From Candidatus Fraserbacteria bacterium RBG_16_55_9 (GTDB taxonomy: Bacteria; Bipolaricaulota; Bipolaricaulia; RBG-16-55-9): DNA of 5,359 bases. The notes under the pieces were generated by a model. That model saw only the letters and a program-made list of their open reading frames with translations, was not told the origin of the DNA and searched no databases. Each line of letters begins with the position of its first letter. The stretch's first letter is position 1. The DNA is taken from NCBI GenBank assembly GCA_001778455.1, contig MFGX01000081.1, positions 371 through 5,729 on the forward strand. Reading direction: 5' to 3'. Of this stretch, positions 5,281 to 5,359 are shown piece after piece. The position numbers and the translations under genes are program-made.

Positions 5281-5311
5281 TTGACATCATCAGAGATGCA
5301 TCTGCTACACT
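5281..5311 (+). promoter_or_regulatory. Sigma70-like promoter with 19-bp spacer for the gene at 5333
   Basis: A perfect -35 TTGACA (5281-5286) is followed after 19 bases by an extended -10, TGC-TACACT (TACACT at 5306-5311). Transcription would begin near 5318, just before the ribosome site. The spacer contains the perfect 10-base palindrome AGATGCATCT (5294-5303). Spacers of 19 bases with an internal dyad are typical of MerR-family controlled promoters. Confidence 0.65.
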
Positions 5312-5319
5312 AATGACTC

Positions 5320-5327
5320 TAAGGAGG
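5320..5327 (+). promoter_or_regulatory. Full-length Shine-Dalgarno TAAGGAGG
   Basis: TAAGGAGG is complementary over 8 bases to the usual 16S rRNA 3' end and ends 5 bases before the ATG at 5333, an ideal spacing. It is the strongest ribosome site in the window and predicts high translation of the next gene. Confidence 0.85.
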
Positions 5328-5332
5328 CGAAA

Positions 5333-5359
5333 ATGATTCATAAATTGTTCAGGATGTCT
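5333..5359 (+). CDS. Start of an unidentified gene, 3'-partial
   Basis: An ATG with an ideal Shine-Dalgarno and an upstream promoter begins MIHKLFRMS before the window ends. Nine residues are too few to name a family. The basic/hydrophobic start could be the n-region of an exported or membrane protein, but this is a guess. It is divergent from the signal-peptide gene, with a 177-base shared control region. Confidence 0.7.

Noticed and set aside
1..5359. CRISPR array, tRNA, rRNA, insertion sequence or attachment site
   Set aside because: No regularly spaced repeats, cloverleaf-like segments, rRNA stretches, transposase or integrase motifs were seen on either strand.

Overview
The window comes from a bacterial chromosome of intermediate G+C. 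It carries cell-envelope genes: two cytoplasmic peptidoglycan-precursor ligases, an ABC ATPase, an exported beta-propeller type surface protein and a small Sec-exported protein. Frequent GTG starts, strong AGGAGG ribosome sites and the mix of FG-GAP repeats with a Cys-rich InlB-type repeat would fit a didermic environmental lineage such as Nitrospirota or Acidobacteriota. That placement is a guess from style, not from a marker gene.

Layout. Positions 3-892 hold the 3' end of a large secreted protein: three FG-GAP/VCBS propeller blades, then a beta-repeat domain interrupted by a two-helix hydrophobic hairpin. The reading frame breaks near a G-run at 381-384, so the gene now appears as two overlapping ORFs (3-464 and 389-892). 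After a 150-base gap come ddl (1043-2098) and murE (2095-3540), overlapping by ATGA, then an orphan LolD/MacB-type ABC ATPase (3569-4237) 28 bases further on. These three are probably one operon that makes UDP-MurNAc-peptide precursors and energises an envelope transporter whose permease is not here. A long hairpin (4293-4341) separates this operon from two minus-strand genes: a small basic protein (4597-4358) and a signal-peptide protein (5155-4682), with a second hairpin between them. The two minus-strand genes have nearly identical translation-start leaders. At the right edge a strong sigma70-like promoter and a perfect Shine-Dalgarno drive a new plus-strand gene, of which only nine codons are visible.

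The most interesting signal is the hairpin inside the last beta-domain of the first protein. A C-terminal sorting-like helix ending in RRRRGRK is followed directly by what reads as a complete lipoprotein signal (second helix plus LTAC lipobox). The beta-domain then resumes, with its probable disulfide partner on the far side. This suggests a protein that is cut internally, lipidated on its C-terminal fragment and held together by a disulfide and strand pairing. Second are the regulatory features of the right-hand promoter: 7-bp direct repeats at 11-bp period touching the -35, and a 19-bp spacer containing a palindrome.
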